A stretch of 46,757 nucleotides of DNA from Actinomycetota bacterium (GCA_016870355.1 VGBR01000014.1:1-46757); one strand, 5' to 3'; counted from the first letter of the stretch, positions 10,910 to 19,971 are shown. Numbers and translations are program-made. The notes: generated by a model from the letters alone, not told the origin.

Positions 10910-12741
10910 CGTCGGAGCTCCTCGGCGACGGCCCAAACTGGCGCCCAGATGGCCATCAAGCTCTGCGGAACGATCGCCTGACCCTCGGGCTCCGCCTGCA
11001 GGTCGGCGAGCAGGCGCTGCACATGCTCGAGACGATCGGGGTCACGAGCAAGCGTCCGAAGCAGCGCCTCGAGCAGCGGGATCGCGTCCATCAACACCTG
11101 CCAGCGACCCCCGTCGGGGTCGTCGAGCCCTTCCAAGATCTCTGACAGCCCCGGCAGATCGGCCGTCTCGTCGGCCAACAAGAGCAAGAGGTAGCGCAGG
11201 AAGCGCTCGGCGTCGCCGAGCAGCATTCGAAGCAGTCGGCTGGACCGGTTCGCGGGTGCTTCCTCGAGGTCGGCCCTCAACACGAACCGCGTCATGACCT
11301 CACCGAGCACGATCTCGCTGGCGAGGAACGCAGTGATCCCTTCGAAGGAGACAGCGAACTCGATGTCTTGGGCGGCGGCGCTCACCGGCTTGGCCGCCCC
11401 CTCGGAGCCTGTGATCGGCCAGCACCGCCATGTGGCCCCTTCCGGAAGCTGTGGAAGGGACGACTGCCACGAGAAGGAGAGCGTGAAGTGATTGTCGTCG
11501 CCGGCCGAAGCGGCACGTGCTCGAAGCGGCACCGCCGCAATCGACCGACGGAGCGAGTCGAGCTCGTCCGATGTTGAGTCGAGGGCCGCAGGCGCATCGA
11601 CGTCGGGGACATCGAACGGAACCAAGAACGATCGGAGCGTCTGAACGTCCTTCGTTGGCTCGGCCAGGAGCTTCTCGACGCCAAGTTCAGAGCGCGGTCC
11701 GACGAGCTCGGTCAGGAACTCGACGTTTGAGCCGAAGCCTGCTCGTGTGGCGTTTGCAGAACCTGTGAAGACGGTTGATGTCGTGCCCACATCGAACACG
11801 TACAGCTTGGCGTGAAGGCCTTCGAACGGGACGCCGGGGTCTTCGCGACTCGCTGATTCGGCCGCCGCCTCTACGGCCAGCGAGGCATCAGGATCCAGAG
11901 TCAGCGTCTCATCGAAGACCTCGTGAACCTTCTTTGCGCACGCTGCCATCTCTTCGGGCCTCGAGATGAGCGTCCTTCGCCCACGCGCTCGCGGCAGCTC
12001 GTCGATCAGGGAGCCACTGAGGAAGGGAGAGATGACCGCGAGGCGGTCGGCCCGACGCGGGAATGGTGAGCCATTGTTGGAGTGCTGCAGGCCCAGCGCT
12101 CGGAACGTCCCACCCGAGAACCCGTCCGGAGCCGCCCATCGCACAGCCTGAAGCTCAGCGCTCAAGCTTGTCAGCGCGCTCCGGCGCTCATCGTCGAGCT
12201 TCCCCACGACCAGATCGGGAAGCGCAGCGACGAGGCTGGCCAGCTCTCCCGACTCGAGCAGCGCGCGGCTCGACTCGGAATCGTCAGCCGAGTCAAGGCG
12301 CAGCATCGTGTCCCAGGATCGGTCGAACGTGAGGTTCCGAGACGCGCACAGCAGCCGATAGGCAGGGGCCGCTTCAGGAGCGTCGAATCGAAGCACCCAC
12401 ACCTTCGGATGAAACACGCCACCGAGCGGCGCGGTCACAGGTATGAGCGCGCCTTCTAGGTAGGCAAAGAGCCGACGTTGCACGGGAACGGTGACCTGTC
12501 CCGCTTGAAAGAAAATCGTGAAGCGATCGGCGTGACGGCGAAGTGAGTCAAGGAGCTCGAGAGGCTCCACGCCGCGCTCCTCTTGAGCGACGGCGGCCGC
12601 ATGCAATGCGAACGCAGCGGGCGCGGTGAGCGCGGCATCGAGGTTGAGCGAGAACGTGGTGCCTACCGCCATCCCGAGGCTGTAACCAGGGGGTGGCCGC
12701 AGCGCATCGAACAACGTGAGGCGAGCGTCGGGTGCGAGCAT
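10906..12741 (-). CDS. Phospholipase D-like nuclease-fold protein
   Basis: 611-residue protein with two PLD half-sites: HPKVWVLRF followed by CASRNLTFDRSWD in the N-terminal part, and HAKLYVFDVG followed by FTGSANATRAGFGSNVEF in the middle. HxK plus GSxN is the catalytic signature of PLD-family nucleases and DISARM DrmC-type proteins. The first site has SRN in place of GSxN, so the two halves are not equivalent. The C-terminal 200 residues are Leu/Asp/Glu-rich and unassigned. The ATG at 12741 follows the DUF6361 stop directly (TAGATG), and the gene's own stop overlaps the helicase start (ATGA). This tight three-gene packing implies fixed stoichiometry, and I infer a nuclease plus motor complex. 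Substrate unknown; DNA is most likely from context. Confidence 0.85.
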   Translation of the reverse strand: MLAPDARLTLFDALRPPPGYSLGMAVGTTFSLNLDAALTAPAAFALHAAAVAQEERGVEPLELLDSLRRHADRFTIFFQAGQVTVPVQRRLFAYLEGALIPVTAPLGGVFHPKVWVLRFDAPEAAPAYRLLCASRNLTFDRSWDTMLRLDSADDSESSRALLESGELASLVAALPDLVVGKLDDERRSALTSLSAELQAVRWAAPDGFSGGTFRALGLQHSNNGSPFPRRADRLAVISPFLSGSLIDELPRARGRRTLISRPEEMAACAKKVHEVFDETLTLDPDASLAVEAAAESASREDPGVPFEGLHAKLYVFDVGTTSTVFTGSANATRAGFGSNVEFLTELVGPRSELGVEKLLAEPTKDVQTLRSFLVPFDVPDVDAPAALDSTSDELDSLRRSIAAVPLRARAASAGDDNHFTLSFSWQSSLPQLPEGATWRCWPITGSEGAAKPVSAAAQDIEFAVSFEGITAFLASEIVLGEVMTRFVLRADLEEAPANRSSRLLRMLLGDAERFLRYLLLLLADETADLPGLSEILEGLDDPDGGRWQVLMDAIPLLEALLRTLARDPDRLEHVQRLLADLQAEPEGQAIVPQSLMAIWAPVWAVAEELRR

Positions 12742-13977
12742 CTACTCGCCTTCGTGGTCGGCAAGGTCATCGAGGATCTGCCGAGCGCTTCTCCAGCGAA
12801 AGGCCATCTGGGATCGACTGAAGGGCTGGCCGTTCCAGTTCTCAAGGGCGCGAGGCTGGGTCAGCCGGGCGAGATTGCGCTTGAGCTGTCGCTCTCGTTC
12901 CACCACGAGCTCGGCGGCCTTCGTATCGGGTTGGACCGCCGACGGATCGGCGAGCGCAAGGTCAGCCCACTGCAGGACGAAGCGCCGCGCGCGCGGGTTG
13001 ACGGGTGCTCGATGTTCGATCGTCGCCCAGAACTCCTCGCCCTGAGACCACTCCCGCAGCTCAGCGCGACGGCCGTCTACGAGATTGCACCAATCCTCGA
13101 GATCGCTCGTGAGCGTCTCTTGGAGATCAACCGTGTCCCATTGCAACACTCGCTCCGCCTGCCGAGCCAGGAGAATGTTGTAGAGCACTTGCGCGCCGTG
13201 CGTGATCTCGGAGAAGCATCGAGCGTGATGCAGCACTCGCCGGACGCGCGCGCTCGGTTGGTGCAACGGAACGTCCCACGGGAGGTCGGGAGTGCGGTCG
13301 ACATCGAGATCACGCGCGAGCTCGCCCAGCATGGACTCAGGATGTGCCGTCACGATCTTGCCGACGAGGTACTCGCTCTCCGTCCTTGTGAGGGCCAACG
13401 GGAGCGCAGCGGTGGGAAACCCAGGCGGCGCCTTCGGGAGATCTGGGTCCCACATGCGGCGCGCGGTCGAGACTCGTTGGCCGTCGTCGTCGACATCGAC
13501 CAACACGTCGGCAGTCGCGAGACGGTGAGCGATGCCGCGGTACTCGGGAATGGAGAGCCTGAGCAATCTGATCTCGAACGCGTGCACGCCGTTCCAGTAG
13601 ACGGATGAGGGGAATCGCTTCAGGCGAGCCCGCGCACGGTGGCCGATGACACCGTCACTCGGACCGGCGAGCTGCCGCAGCGATTCGATGAGCGTGATCT
13701 CCAGCTCTTTCAGGCGGCGGTTGAAGTCGCCGGGCGACGTCCGCTCGTGTTCGAGCATCTGCATGATCCAGGGCACGAAGAAGAAGTACCGGGCGCGCGT
13801 CTGGATCGTGCTGGTCCCGGGAAAGAGCTGGTCCGAGAGAGAGTCTCGGATGACGCCGAAGCCGAGCGAGTCGATGGTGTCCTTATCGTCGAAGGCTCCG
13901 AAGACCTCGCGCATCTGATCCGCGGCATCTTGGTCGTAGTCGAGCCACCCGAACGACGATTCAGGCGTGACGGCCAT
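12742..13977 (-). CDS. DUF6361 family protein
   Basis: 411-residue protein recognised from its N-terminus (GWLDYDQDAADQMREVFGAF, then LGFGVIRDSLSDQLFPGTS, then ARYFFFVPWI), the pattern I associate with DUF6361. No catalytic motif of a known enzyme is visible; the protein is rich in Arg, Asp and Trp. The start is ambiguous: GTG 13980 or ATG 13977 within GTGATG, both overlapping the DUF429 stop. It is followed at once by the PLD protein and the large SF2 helicase, which is the reason for treating the three as one module. Function unknown; a sensing or scaffold role in the helicase-nuclease complex is only inference. Confidence 0.75.
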   Translation of the reverse strand: MAVTPESSFGWLDYDQDAADQMREVFGAFDDKDTIDSLGFGVIRDSLSDQLFPGTSTIQTRARYFFFVPWIMQMLEHERTSPGDFNRRLKELEITLIESLRQLAGPSDGVIGHRARARLKRFPSSVYWNGVHAFEIRLLRLSIPEYRGIAHRLATADVLVDVDDDGQRVSTARRMWDPDLPKAPPGFPTAALPLALTRTESEYLVGKIVTAHPESMLGELARDLDVDRTPDLPWDVPLHQPSARVRRVLHHARCFSEITHGAQVLYNILLARQAERVLQWDTVDLQETLTSDLEDWCNLVDGRRAELREWSQGEEFWATIEHRAPVNPRARRFVLQWADLALADPSAVQPDTKAAELVVERERQLKRNLARLTQPRALENWNGQPFSRSQMAFRWRSARQILDDLADHEGE

Positions 13978-14636
13978 CACGACGCTCGCACTCGCGTCGG
14001 ACGTGGCAACCAGATCGCAGAGCCGTCGTGATCTGGATGGTCGTGGCTGGCGCAGACCCCGTCGTCGCCGTCGGCTGCTACGACGGCGGCGGCCATGGCA
14101 TCCAGGCCGTCATGGGACCAGTGCTCGATTCCCGTTGGCAGGGTGACGCGTGTGGCCAGTGCTGCGACCCGCGCTCGCCGTCCCGCAGCTGTTGCCTTGC
14201 TGGGCATCTTCCCTCCAAGTGCCAAGAAGACGGCGTGTGGATAGGTCTCGCGCGGCTCGTGCGCGGCCTGTCGCAGTGTCGTCCACACGGAGAACCCTGT
14301 GACCATCCAGCTGCTACATGCCGACTTACGAGAGGGAGTGACCCACGGGGCCCATGCTTTGTGCTCTTGTCCCGGGGCAATCTCGCAGCAGCGCGCAACG
14401 CGGAACTTCTGGCTCAGCGACCGGTCACGGCTGTGACGTCGACGACTCAGCGCACTCGGCGCGTCGATCGCCACCCTGTCGGCCGTCTCGCAGAACGCCG
14501 TCAGCGTCTCATCGTCCCCCGCGTCGATGATCGCCGCCGTTCTAATGCGGAGCTTCCCCCGCTCTCCACTACGCAGCCGAACTGCGTGAACGAGCCGGCC
14601 GCCGAGATCGATGCCTACGAACTCGCCCGCGCTCAT
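13977..14636 (-). CDS. DUF429 family protein (predicted RNase H-fold nuclease)
   Basis: 219 residues. Start chosen at ATG 14636 (MSAGEFVGIDLGGR) because it forms an ATGA overlap with the upstream helicase stop; a longer reading from 14714 would run far into that gene. The order GIDLGG, AIDAPSAL, RCCEIAPG, ETYPHAVF and HDGLDAMAAAVVAA matches the DUF429 family, predicted to have an RNase H-like fold with conserved Asp/Glu residues near the first strand, the IDAP turn and the final DAMAAA helix. It is translationally coupled to the RecB-helicase fusion upstream, suggesting a shared nucleic-acid role. The biochemical activity of this family is not settled as far as I know. Confidence 0.8.
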   Translation of the reverse strand: MSAGEFVGIDLGGRLVHAVRLRSGERGKLRIRTAAIIDAGDDETLTAFCETADRVAIDAPSALSRRRHSRDRSLSQKFRVARCCEIAPGQEHKAWAPWVTPSRKSACSSWMVTGFSVWTTLRQAAHEPRETYPHAVFLALGGKMPSKATAAGRRARVAALATRVTLPTGIEHWSHDGLDAMAAAVVAADGDDGVCASHDHPDHDGSAIWLPRPTRVRAS

Positions 14637-17600
14637 CTGCCCTCGCTGAGGGTGTCCATCTCGACGAATCGACACAATGCGTTTGCCAGCGGCACCTGGC
14701 CGGCCGTGGTACACAGCACCTTCAAGAGCGCGGGACTTCCCACGACGACGCTCACCGCGCGTGCTCGCGACACCGCCACGTTGAACCGGTGCAGGTCATA
14801 CAGGAAGCTCATGCCACGTGGAGCGTCTTCCGGCGTCGACGTCGCCATCGAGTAGATGCTGACCGGTGCCTCTTGGCCCTGGAACTTGTCGACGGTCCCG
14901 ATGCGCGCGCCGTCTGGAAGGTGGCGTCGCAGGCAAGCCACCTGCGCGTTGTACGGGGCCACGACCATGATCTGGTCAAGCTCCAGCGGTGCCGACCTCT
15001 TCTCGTGATCCCGCCAAGTTCTGCCAAGCAGAGAACCGATCAGAGCCGCGATGGCCTTGGCCTCCTCTGGTGAGCTCGTCCGATTCCCCACGTGATCCAC
15101 GGCGACGAACTCGAGGCCCGACACGCCACCAACCGCCTGGTTCTCTCGATCTGGCGCAGAGACGAGGCGGCTCTCGTAGACGACCTCGGAGATGAATGCA
15201 GTGATGGCGGGATGCATCCGATAGGTCGCGTCAAGGAAGAGACCTCGCTCGGGCGGGATCGTCTGATGATCCCCGAGCACGTGCTCAAGCGCCGACGCGC
15301 CTGCACCATCGGGATGGCTCGCTTGTGATGGCTGCGCCAGCTGCTGGGGATCTCCAAGGAGCACCAAGCTCTCCGCTGCACCGCTCACTGCCAGCACGTT
15401 CGCGAGGGAGAGCTGACCGGCCTCGTCCACGAACAGGAAGTCCACGCTGTGGCGCATGTCCTGACGCGCCCAGAGCCACGCCGTGCCTGCGGCGAGCTTG
15501 ACCTGCCCATCTTGAAGCGCGGTGAGCACTCGGTCATTGTCCGTAGCGCGCTCGATGTGATCGACGTCGCAGTGCTCGAGCTCCTCACACCTCTGGATCC
15601 CCACGAAGGTGTCGCCCCGGTCGAGTGCGACCTTTGCGATCTCCTTCAACAACGTGCTGATCGCGGCGTGCGACAGCGCTGTCACGCCTACCCGCTTTCC
15701 CGCCTTGATGAGGTCGAGGATGACGTGGGCACCCGTGAACGTCTTGCCGGCACCGGGCGGACCTTGAACCGCGAGGCAGCTGGAGGCGAGCTGCGGCACG
15801 AGTCGTCGGGCAGCTTCCAATGGCGTCTCCTCGGGACCGGCGAGCGTGGTGCCCTCTCGACGGTTGAATACGCGGGGCGAGCGAGCGAGCAGTAGGTCGC
15901 GACCGGCGCGCCATTCACCCTCGGCATCCACGCCGTGCTCAGCCACCCATTCCGCAAGCTCGATCAACGCATCGCGCTGCTCTCGGTCGCGGAGTGGCGG
16001 GCACGGGATCAGTGACCGCGGGTGCGGCACTTGGCTCGTTGCACCGCGCCTCAGGTCGATCGTTCCTTCGGCGTCGTCGACGCCCATGACGAACCCGGCC
16101 GAGTCTTCGGTTGCTGGGTCGTAGGAGTACTGACCTCGTCGGATCTTGTGATCTTGCGGCTCGAAGCGATATCGATGGATCTCGGACTTCTTGACGGTTC
16201 CGACGACCCCTTCGTACGTGAGACCCCCGATGCAGTCGGGGTCATCGACGAAGTCCTCGTCCACCATGTCGCGCACACGATGGAAGAAGAGCCACCATCC
16301 CGGCTTCGCCTCGCGTCGATGCCATTGCAACAAGTCACCGAGGAGCCAGCACGCACTCTCCTCTTCGGAGCGCGCAGCTTCCTCCGTCGGGATCCCGTCT
16401 CGCAGGCGATCCGTGAGGTCGTCGAGGTACTGCTCGTGCTCCGTCAGCTCTTCGGGCGGAGCACCGTCGCGCACAGCGGGGCGAGGTATCGGGCCGAATG
16501 CATCTTCAGCCTCCGCGCGTCGCTGCTCGAGCCACTCTTGGAGGCCCACGAGCGACAAGCAATCTTCCTCGTTGTAGGCCGCGATCTCGTCGAGAAGGCG
16601 CTGCTCGCCGTCGACGAGCCACTGCTCGTACGTGACGATGCTCGAGCCGGCGTCCATGACCTCGGTCGCCTCGCGAGTGAAGTAGCACCGCTCAACTTGC
16701 TTGAGCGAGTACGACTCGGTCGAGAGGCGCATCGACTGTCGAACGACTTGGTAGAGGTCGACCAAGGCTTCGGAGCGCAGCAGAGCATCGACTTCGGACT
16801 CTCGGGTGCCGTGCAGCCCCATGAGACGGCTGATGGCGGTCCGCTCGTAGGGCGCGTAGTGGTACACGTGAGCGTTGGGGTCCTTGCCGAGCCGGTCGGT
16901 GATGAGGTCGATGGCTTGCTCGAACGCCAGACGTTCTTCAGCGCGTGTGTGGGCCCAGAAGCGGTGGTACACGGGCGCGCCGTCGACGACCTCCACGATG
17001 CCGAACAGGTACTCCAAGCCTCCATCGAGCGCGTAGGGATCGCTCTCCAGGTCGAGGAAGACGTCGCCGGGCGATGGCTCGGGCAAGGCGGCAAAGCCCT
17101 TCTCCGGGCCCTCCTCATCCGGGACCTCGGGTTCAAGAAGCTCCCACAGAGGGGTGGCGGCGCCATCACCCTTCACCTGCAAGGCGGCTTGGGCACGGAG
17201 CCGTTCGAGCGCAGCCGCGCTAATAGAGAGGGTGTCGGTCCCTGGCTCCATCCCGGCCAGTGCCGCCCGGCTGGTGATGCCCGCAGCGACGAGGTGTCGG
17301 GTCTGGTCTCTGCGCATGCCGGCAACGAGGGACAGGTGATCGTCGGCACGTCGCTGCCTCGCACACTGGGCACCCCACCGACAGATACGGCAATGGTCAA
17401 CCGGCTCGGGATACGTGTCGCCGTCTGATCCTGCGAGCGCCCCAGCGAGGCGGCTCCGGAGCGCGCGGTAGTACGCGGCGAGGCTCGCCAGCCGGTACGT
17501 GTGCGTCTCACCGTCGCCCGTCAGCACATGCACATGGTCCGGAGGGACACCCTGGATGCGCTCGACGTGGTCGGAGTAGGCACACACCTGCACGAGTGCT

Positions 17601-18043
17601 GCCGCCTTCACGGAGCGTGCGAGCTTCGCATCCGCGACCTCGTAGCTCCACGCGCCGAGATTGGGACTTGGTGTCTCCACCCACGTCAAGTAGTCGGCGT
17701 GGCCGACCCAGCCGTCATGGAAGAACGTCGCCTGGTAGATCACGTCGACGCCCTCGCGCATCGCATCCTCGGTAGCAGTGGCGGCTGCTTCTAGGTCGGC
17801 CCTGGTCTTGGTGATTGGTGCGATGTCAGCCATCGTCCGTCCACCGGCCGCGAGCTCAGCGAGCAGCTTTGCCTCGTGCTCACCGCCGAGGCGCGAGAGG
17901 ACATCGAGCAGCGGGTCGTTTCGCCTTGGCCGCTCGAGCTTGCCTGCCGCGACCAGCGAATTGAGGTGCGTGAGGTGCGCGCAGGCAGAGAAGCCGGTGA
18001 GATCGCTGGGGCTCAGGATCAGCTCGCCATCGAGGAGCCTCAT
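14633..18043 (-). CDS. TM0106-type RecB-like nuclease / RNase H-like / SF1 helicase fusion
   Basis: 1136-residue three-part enzyme. The N-terminal RecB-like nuclease has D117 (VGHADYL), D138-A-K140 (YEVADAK) and Q152, with Cys 21, 218, 221 and 227 (CRICRWGAQC) placed like the Fe-S cluster of Cas4/AddB nucleases. The middle part is an RNase H/DEDD-like domain (FLDLESDPYALDG ... HYAPYERTAI ... YNEEDCLSLV). The C-terminal SF1 helicase has Walker A QGPPGAGKTFTG, Walker B FLFVDEAGQLS, GDPQQLAQP, TVDKFQGQEAPV and FNVAVSRARAV. It resembles a self-contained end-processing machine for DNA or RNA-DNA. A promoter-like TGTCCCA element lies 30-51 bases upstream, so it may start its own transcript. It overlaps DUF429 by ATGA. 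Confidence 0.92.
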   Translation of the reverse strand: MRLLDGELILSPSDLTGFSACAHLTHLNSLVAAGKLERPRRNDPLLDVLSRLGGEHEAKLLAELAAGGRTMADIAPITKTRADLEAAATATEDAMREGVDVIYQATFFHDGWVGHADYLTWVETPSPNLGAWSYEVADAKLARSVKAAALVQVCAYSDHVERIQGVPPDHVHVLTGDGETHTYRLASLAAYYRALRSRLAGALAGSDGDTYPEPVDHCRICRWGAQCARQRRADDHLSLVAGMRRDQTRHLVAAGITSRAALAGMEPGTDTLSISAAALERLRAQAALQVKGDGAATPLWELLEPEVPDEEGPEKGFAALPEPSPGDVFLDLESDPYALDGGLEYLFGIVEVVDGAPVYHRFWAHTRAEERLAFEQAIDLITDRLGKDPNAHVYHYAPYERTAISRLMGLHGTRESEVDALLRSEALVDLYQVVRQSMRLSTESYSLKQVERCYFTREATEVMDAGSSIVTYEQWLVDGEQRLLDEIAAYNEEDCLSLVGLQEWLEQRRAEAEDAFGPIPRPAVRDGAPPEELTEHEQYLDDLTDRLRDGIPTEEAARSEEESACWLLGDLLQWHRREAKPGWWLFFHRVRDMVDEDFVDDPDCIGGLTYEGVVGTVKKSEIHRYRFEPQDHKIRRGQYSYDPATEDSAGFVMGVDDAEGTIDLRRGATSQVPHPRSLIPCPPLRDREQRDALIELAEWVAEHGVDAEGEWRAGRDLLLARSPRVFNRREGTTLAGPEETPLEAARRLVPQLASSCLAVQGPPGAGKTFTGAHVILDLIKAGKRVGVTALSHAAISTLLKEIAKVALDRGDTFVGIQRCEELEHCDVDHIERATDNDRVLTALQDGQVKLAAGTAWLWARQDMRHSVDFLFVDEAGQLSLANVLAVSGAAESLVLLGDPQQLAQPSQASHPDGAGASALEHVLGDHQTIPPERGLFLDATYRMHPAITAFISEVVYESRLVSAPDRENQAVGGVSGLEFVAVDHVGNRTSSPEEAKAIAALIGSLLGRTWRDHEKRSAPLELDQIMVVAPYNAQVACLRRHLPDGARIGTVDKFQGQEAPVSIYSMATSTPEDAPRGMSFLYDLHRFNVAVSRARAVSVVVGSPALLKVLCTTAGQVPLANALCRFVEMDTLSEGR

Positions 18044-18072
18044 GTTGCGCCCGCCGGTCCCATCATGAGAGC

Positions 18073-18094
18073 ACCCTGGCAGCGGGCTGGGACA
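18073..18094 (-). promoter_or_regulatory. TGTCCCA-type promoter of the RecB-helicase gene
   Basis: Reads TGTCCCAGCCC at the upstream end and CAGGGT as the -10-like box, with the A and final T at the same distance as in the four sister sites. It lies in the 65-base gap before ATG 18043. The -10 resembles TAGGNT of the mycobacterial RecA-NDp (PafBC) promoter. Promoter function is inferred from position and similarity only. Confidence 0.5.
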
Positions 18095-18108
18095 TCCACA
18101 CGCCCCCG

Positions 18109-18972
18109 CTAGATGTCGAAGCTCGCAAAGATCGGCCGATGATCGCTATGAGTCCACCATGTTGGATCAGGGTCCGCCCACGAGCTCTGCAGCCGATCCC
18201 GCAGCGCAGGGGTGGCCAAGAAGAAGTCGAGCTGATGAGGGCGATTCTCGGGCTTCGACTGATGCAAGTAGGTGTGCACGTGGCGACACGAGGTGTCGGG
18301 ACATGGGCACCGCTCGAGGCGCGCCTCGTGCTCAGGTCGTAGCGGACCGCAGATCTCGAGTCCGTACGCGGCCAGCCGTGAGAGGACCGTCATCCCTCGA
18401 TCGCCCCAGACACTGCCATCGGAGTACGAGTAGATGTTGAGATCGCCGCCGACCAAGACGTACTCGCTCGATGCGTGTTGGAACACCGACGTCAGGTCCG
18501 AGACCGCTCGATGCAGCGTCGCTTCGGGGTAGATCTGACCGCTGTCTTCCATGCGGTCCCAGATTCCGTACAGGCTCACGACCGTGAGGACGCGTTCATC
18601 ATCGAGCTTCACGTTTGCCACTGCGAACTGCCCAGGATGGCTGCACGCGAATGTTCCGTCAGGTGCCTCGTGCAGCTCCAGCGGCTCGCGTGCCTCGACC
18701 TGCAGATCCCCAGTCGAAGCGATGGCCGAGCAGAACCACCGCCGCGTCTCTTCGAGCTTGCCGTCCTTGGTCTTGAAGAACCGCGGGACGGAGAGCCGCC
18801 AGCGGGCTTCGTCCGAAGGAGGCGGTTGGACCTGCCAGCCCGCGAGGGTCTCGTTTGGTCGCTTGGCCTCCTGCAGGAGCGCCAGCCTGATGTCATGAGC
18901 TCGTGCGAGATCCTCGAGGTGCGCCCACGCGTCCTTGCGCTGATTCATGTTCCAGGATGCAACCGTCAGCAT
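18109..18972 (-). CDS. Endonuclease/exonuclease/phosphatase (EEP) family protein
   Basis: 287 residues with the ordered EEP (DNase I/exonuclease III-like) metal and catalytic motifs: SWNMNQR (N8), LLQEAK (Glu metal ligand), SLYG, VGGDLNIYSYSDG (D-x-N), QLDFFLAT and the terminal SDHRPIFASF (D-H pair). No signal peptide is seen, so a cytoplasmic nuclease acting on nucleic acid is more likely than a secreted phosphatase. A local Cys/His cluster CPCPDTSCRHVH sits in the second half and may bind metal. It lies between the 64-residue gene (60-base gap) and the RecB-helicase fusion, and belongs to the same minus-strand series. Confidence 0.87.
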   Translation of the reverse strand: MLTVASWNMNQRKDAWAHLEDLARAHDIRLALLQEAKRPNETLAGWQVQPPPSDEARWRLSVPRFFKTKDGKLEETRRWFCSAIASTGDLQVEAREPLELHEAPDGTFACSHPGQFAVANVKLDDERVLTVVSLYGIWDRMEDSGQIYPEATLHRAVSDLTSVFQHASSEYVLVGGDLNIYSYSDGSVWGDRGMTVLSRLAAYGLEICGPLRPEHEARLERCPCPDTSCRHVHTYLHQSKPENRPHQLDFFLATPALRDRLQSSWADPDPTWWTHSDHRPIFASFDI

Positions 18973-19032
18973 GAGCCCTTCCCGCTAGTGGCTGATCACT
19001 CAGTCGTTCGTGACGACAGCAGCCAGGTTGCT

Positions 19033-19227
19033 CTAGGTCCCGAGGTGTTCACCTCGCGGCCCCTGAGGCCAATACTCACCGTTGAGCCACCGGACGAAGA
19101 TGGCCGAACGGTCCACGTACGTCCGAATCGAGTTCTCGCTCAATCGCGCCGCGCGCAACTCGGCTTCGAACCGCGTGAGCTCCCTCTCCAACTCGGGGAT
19201 CGTCCAACTCACAGCTGTGCTCGTCAC
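19033..19227 (-). CDS. Small protein resembling an integrase SAM-like N-terminal domain
   Basis: 64 residues from GTG 19227, preceded by a good ribosome site (GAGGGAG, four-base spacer). The sequence LERELTRFEAELRAARLSENSIRTYVDRSAIFVRWLNG has the 'L..sTir.Yv..l..Fl.WL' look of the core-binding (SAM-like) domain of tyrosine recombinases, but no catalytic domain follows. Stand-alone versions occur in defence islands and could be DNA-binding accessory proteins. It starts nine bases after the upstream gene. It is short but its position, ribosome site and coding pattern support it as real. Confidence 0.65.
   Translation of the reverse strand: MTSTAVSWTIPELERELTRFEAELRAARLSENSIRTYVDRSAIFVRWLNGEYWPQGPRGEHLGT
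19041..19056. other. Perfect 16-base palindrome at the end of the 64-residue gene
   Basis: CGAGGTG-TT-CACCTCG. It overlaps the last codons of the small gene and lies 69-84 bases before the EEP start, so it could be an operator or a processing/pausing structure. The two-base centre is too small for a standard terminator loop. Confidence 0.35.
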
Positions 19228-19236
19228 GGCTCTCCC

Positions 19237-19971
19237 TCAGTCGTCCTCGACGGCCGCATCCTGACCCCCACGTCCTTCACGCCACTCGTCCTGGTAGCTC
19301 CCGAGGTCGAGAGCGCTCAACCGCTCGATGCGAGCACGCGCGAGCTCTCTGCGCTCGCCTTGAGACATCTTGCCGGCGGCTTCTCGCGTCATGGCACGCA
19401 CGACGACTGCGCTCGCCTTTGCGCCTGCGTAGCGGTGATCGATGCGTCGTCGATGGTCGGCAAGGGCCGCCACGGATGCGGCTTGAAGAACCGGACGCTC
19501 TAGTTCGATGCCTTCGGCGCGCGCCTTCGAGACCATGAACGAAGAGAGCACGCGAAGGTCCCAGAGCACACGACGAACGCCCGCTTGGGCCGGGCCCGCA
19601 GCCATGGTGGCTCCCGTCGCCACGGCCGCCGTGGCTGGTCCTCCAACTCTGGCGAGCCAAGGCGCGCGCGTTGCGAGCCTGGTGATCAGCTTGGGAAGTG
19701 TCTTCGCCGCTGCGGTGCTCACGACGAAGGAAGAGGCCGCATTGCTCGGGACATCCTGACTCAAGAGCTCGACGGCATGCTCTTCGTCAGGAACCTCGAA
19801 GTAGTCACCGAAGACCTTCTGGAGGAGCTCGTCAACCATGGAACGGGCTTTCGCCAAGACGGACGAGAAGCCGGCGCGGGCGAGCTGACCTGAACGCGTG
19901 GCGATGCCCAACATCCCAGTGAGCGCGCTCTTGAACCGCCTACTCTCGTCAGTTGCGTCGTCAGGAGTCAT
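19237..19971 (-). CDS. Uncharacterised 244-residue protein with a small-residue-rich segment
   Basis: I do not recognise the family. The N-terminal half is helical (MLGIATRSGQLARAGFSSVL ... SMVDELLQKVFGDYFEVPDE). The middle is a Gly/Ala/Thr-rich stretch (VGGPATAAVATGATMAAGPA) that could insert into or lie on a membrane, similar in flavour to glycine-zipper or EcsC-like proteins. The C-terminus is strongly charged (MSQGERRELARARIERLSAL). ATG 19971 overlaps the preceding stop as ATGA, so it is co-translated with the Cys-rich small protein. In a defence operon, a protein with a membrane-active segment next to a HEPN-like protein could be an effector; this is speculation. Confidence 0.75.
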   Translation of the reverse strand: MTPDDATDESRRFKSALTGMLGIATRSGQLARAGFSSVLAKARSMVDELLQKVFGDYFEVPDEEHAVELLSQDVPSNAASSFVVSTAAAKTLPKLITRLATRAPWLARVGGPATAAVATGATMAAGPAQAGVRRVLWDLRVLSSFMVSKARAEGIELERPVLQAASVAALADHRRRIDHRYAGAKASAVVVRAMTREAAGKMSQGERRELARARIERLSALDLGSYQDEWREGRGGQDAAVEDD

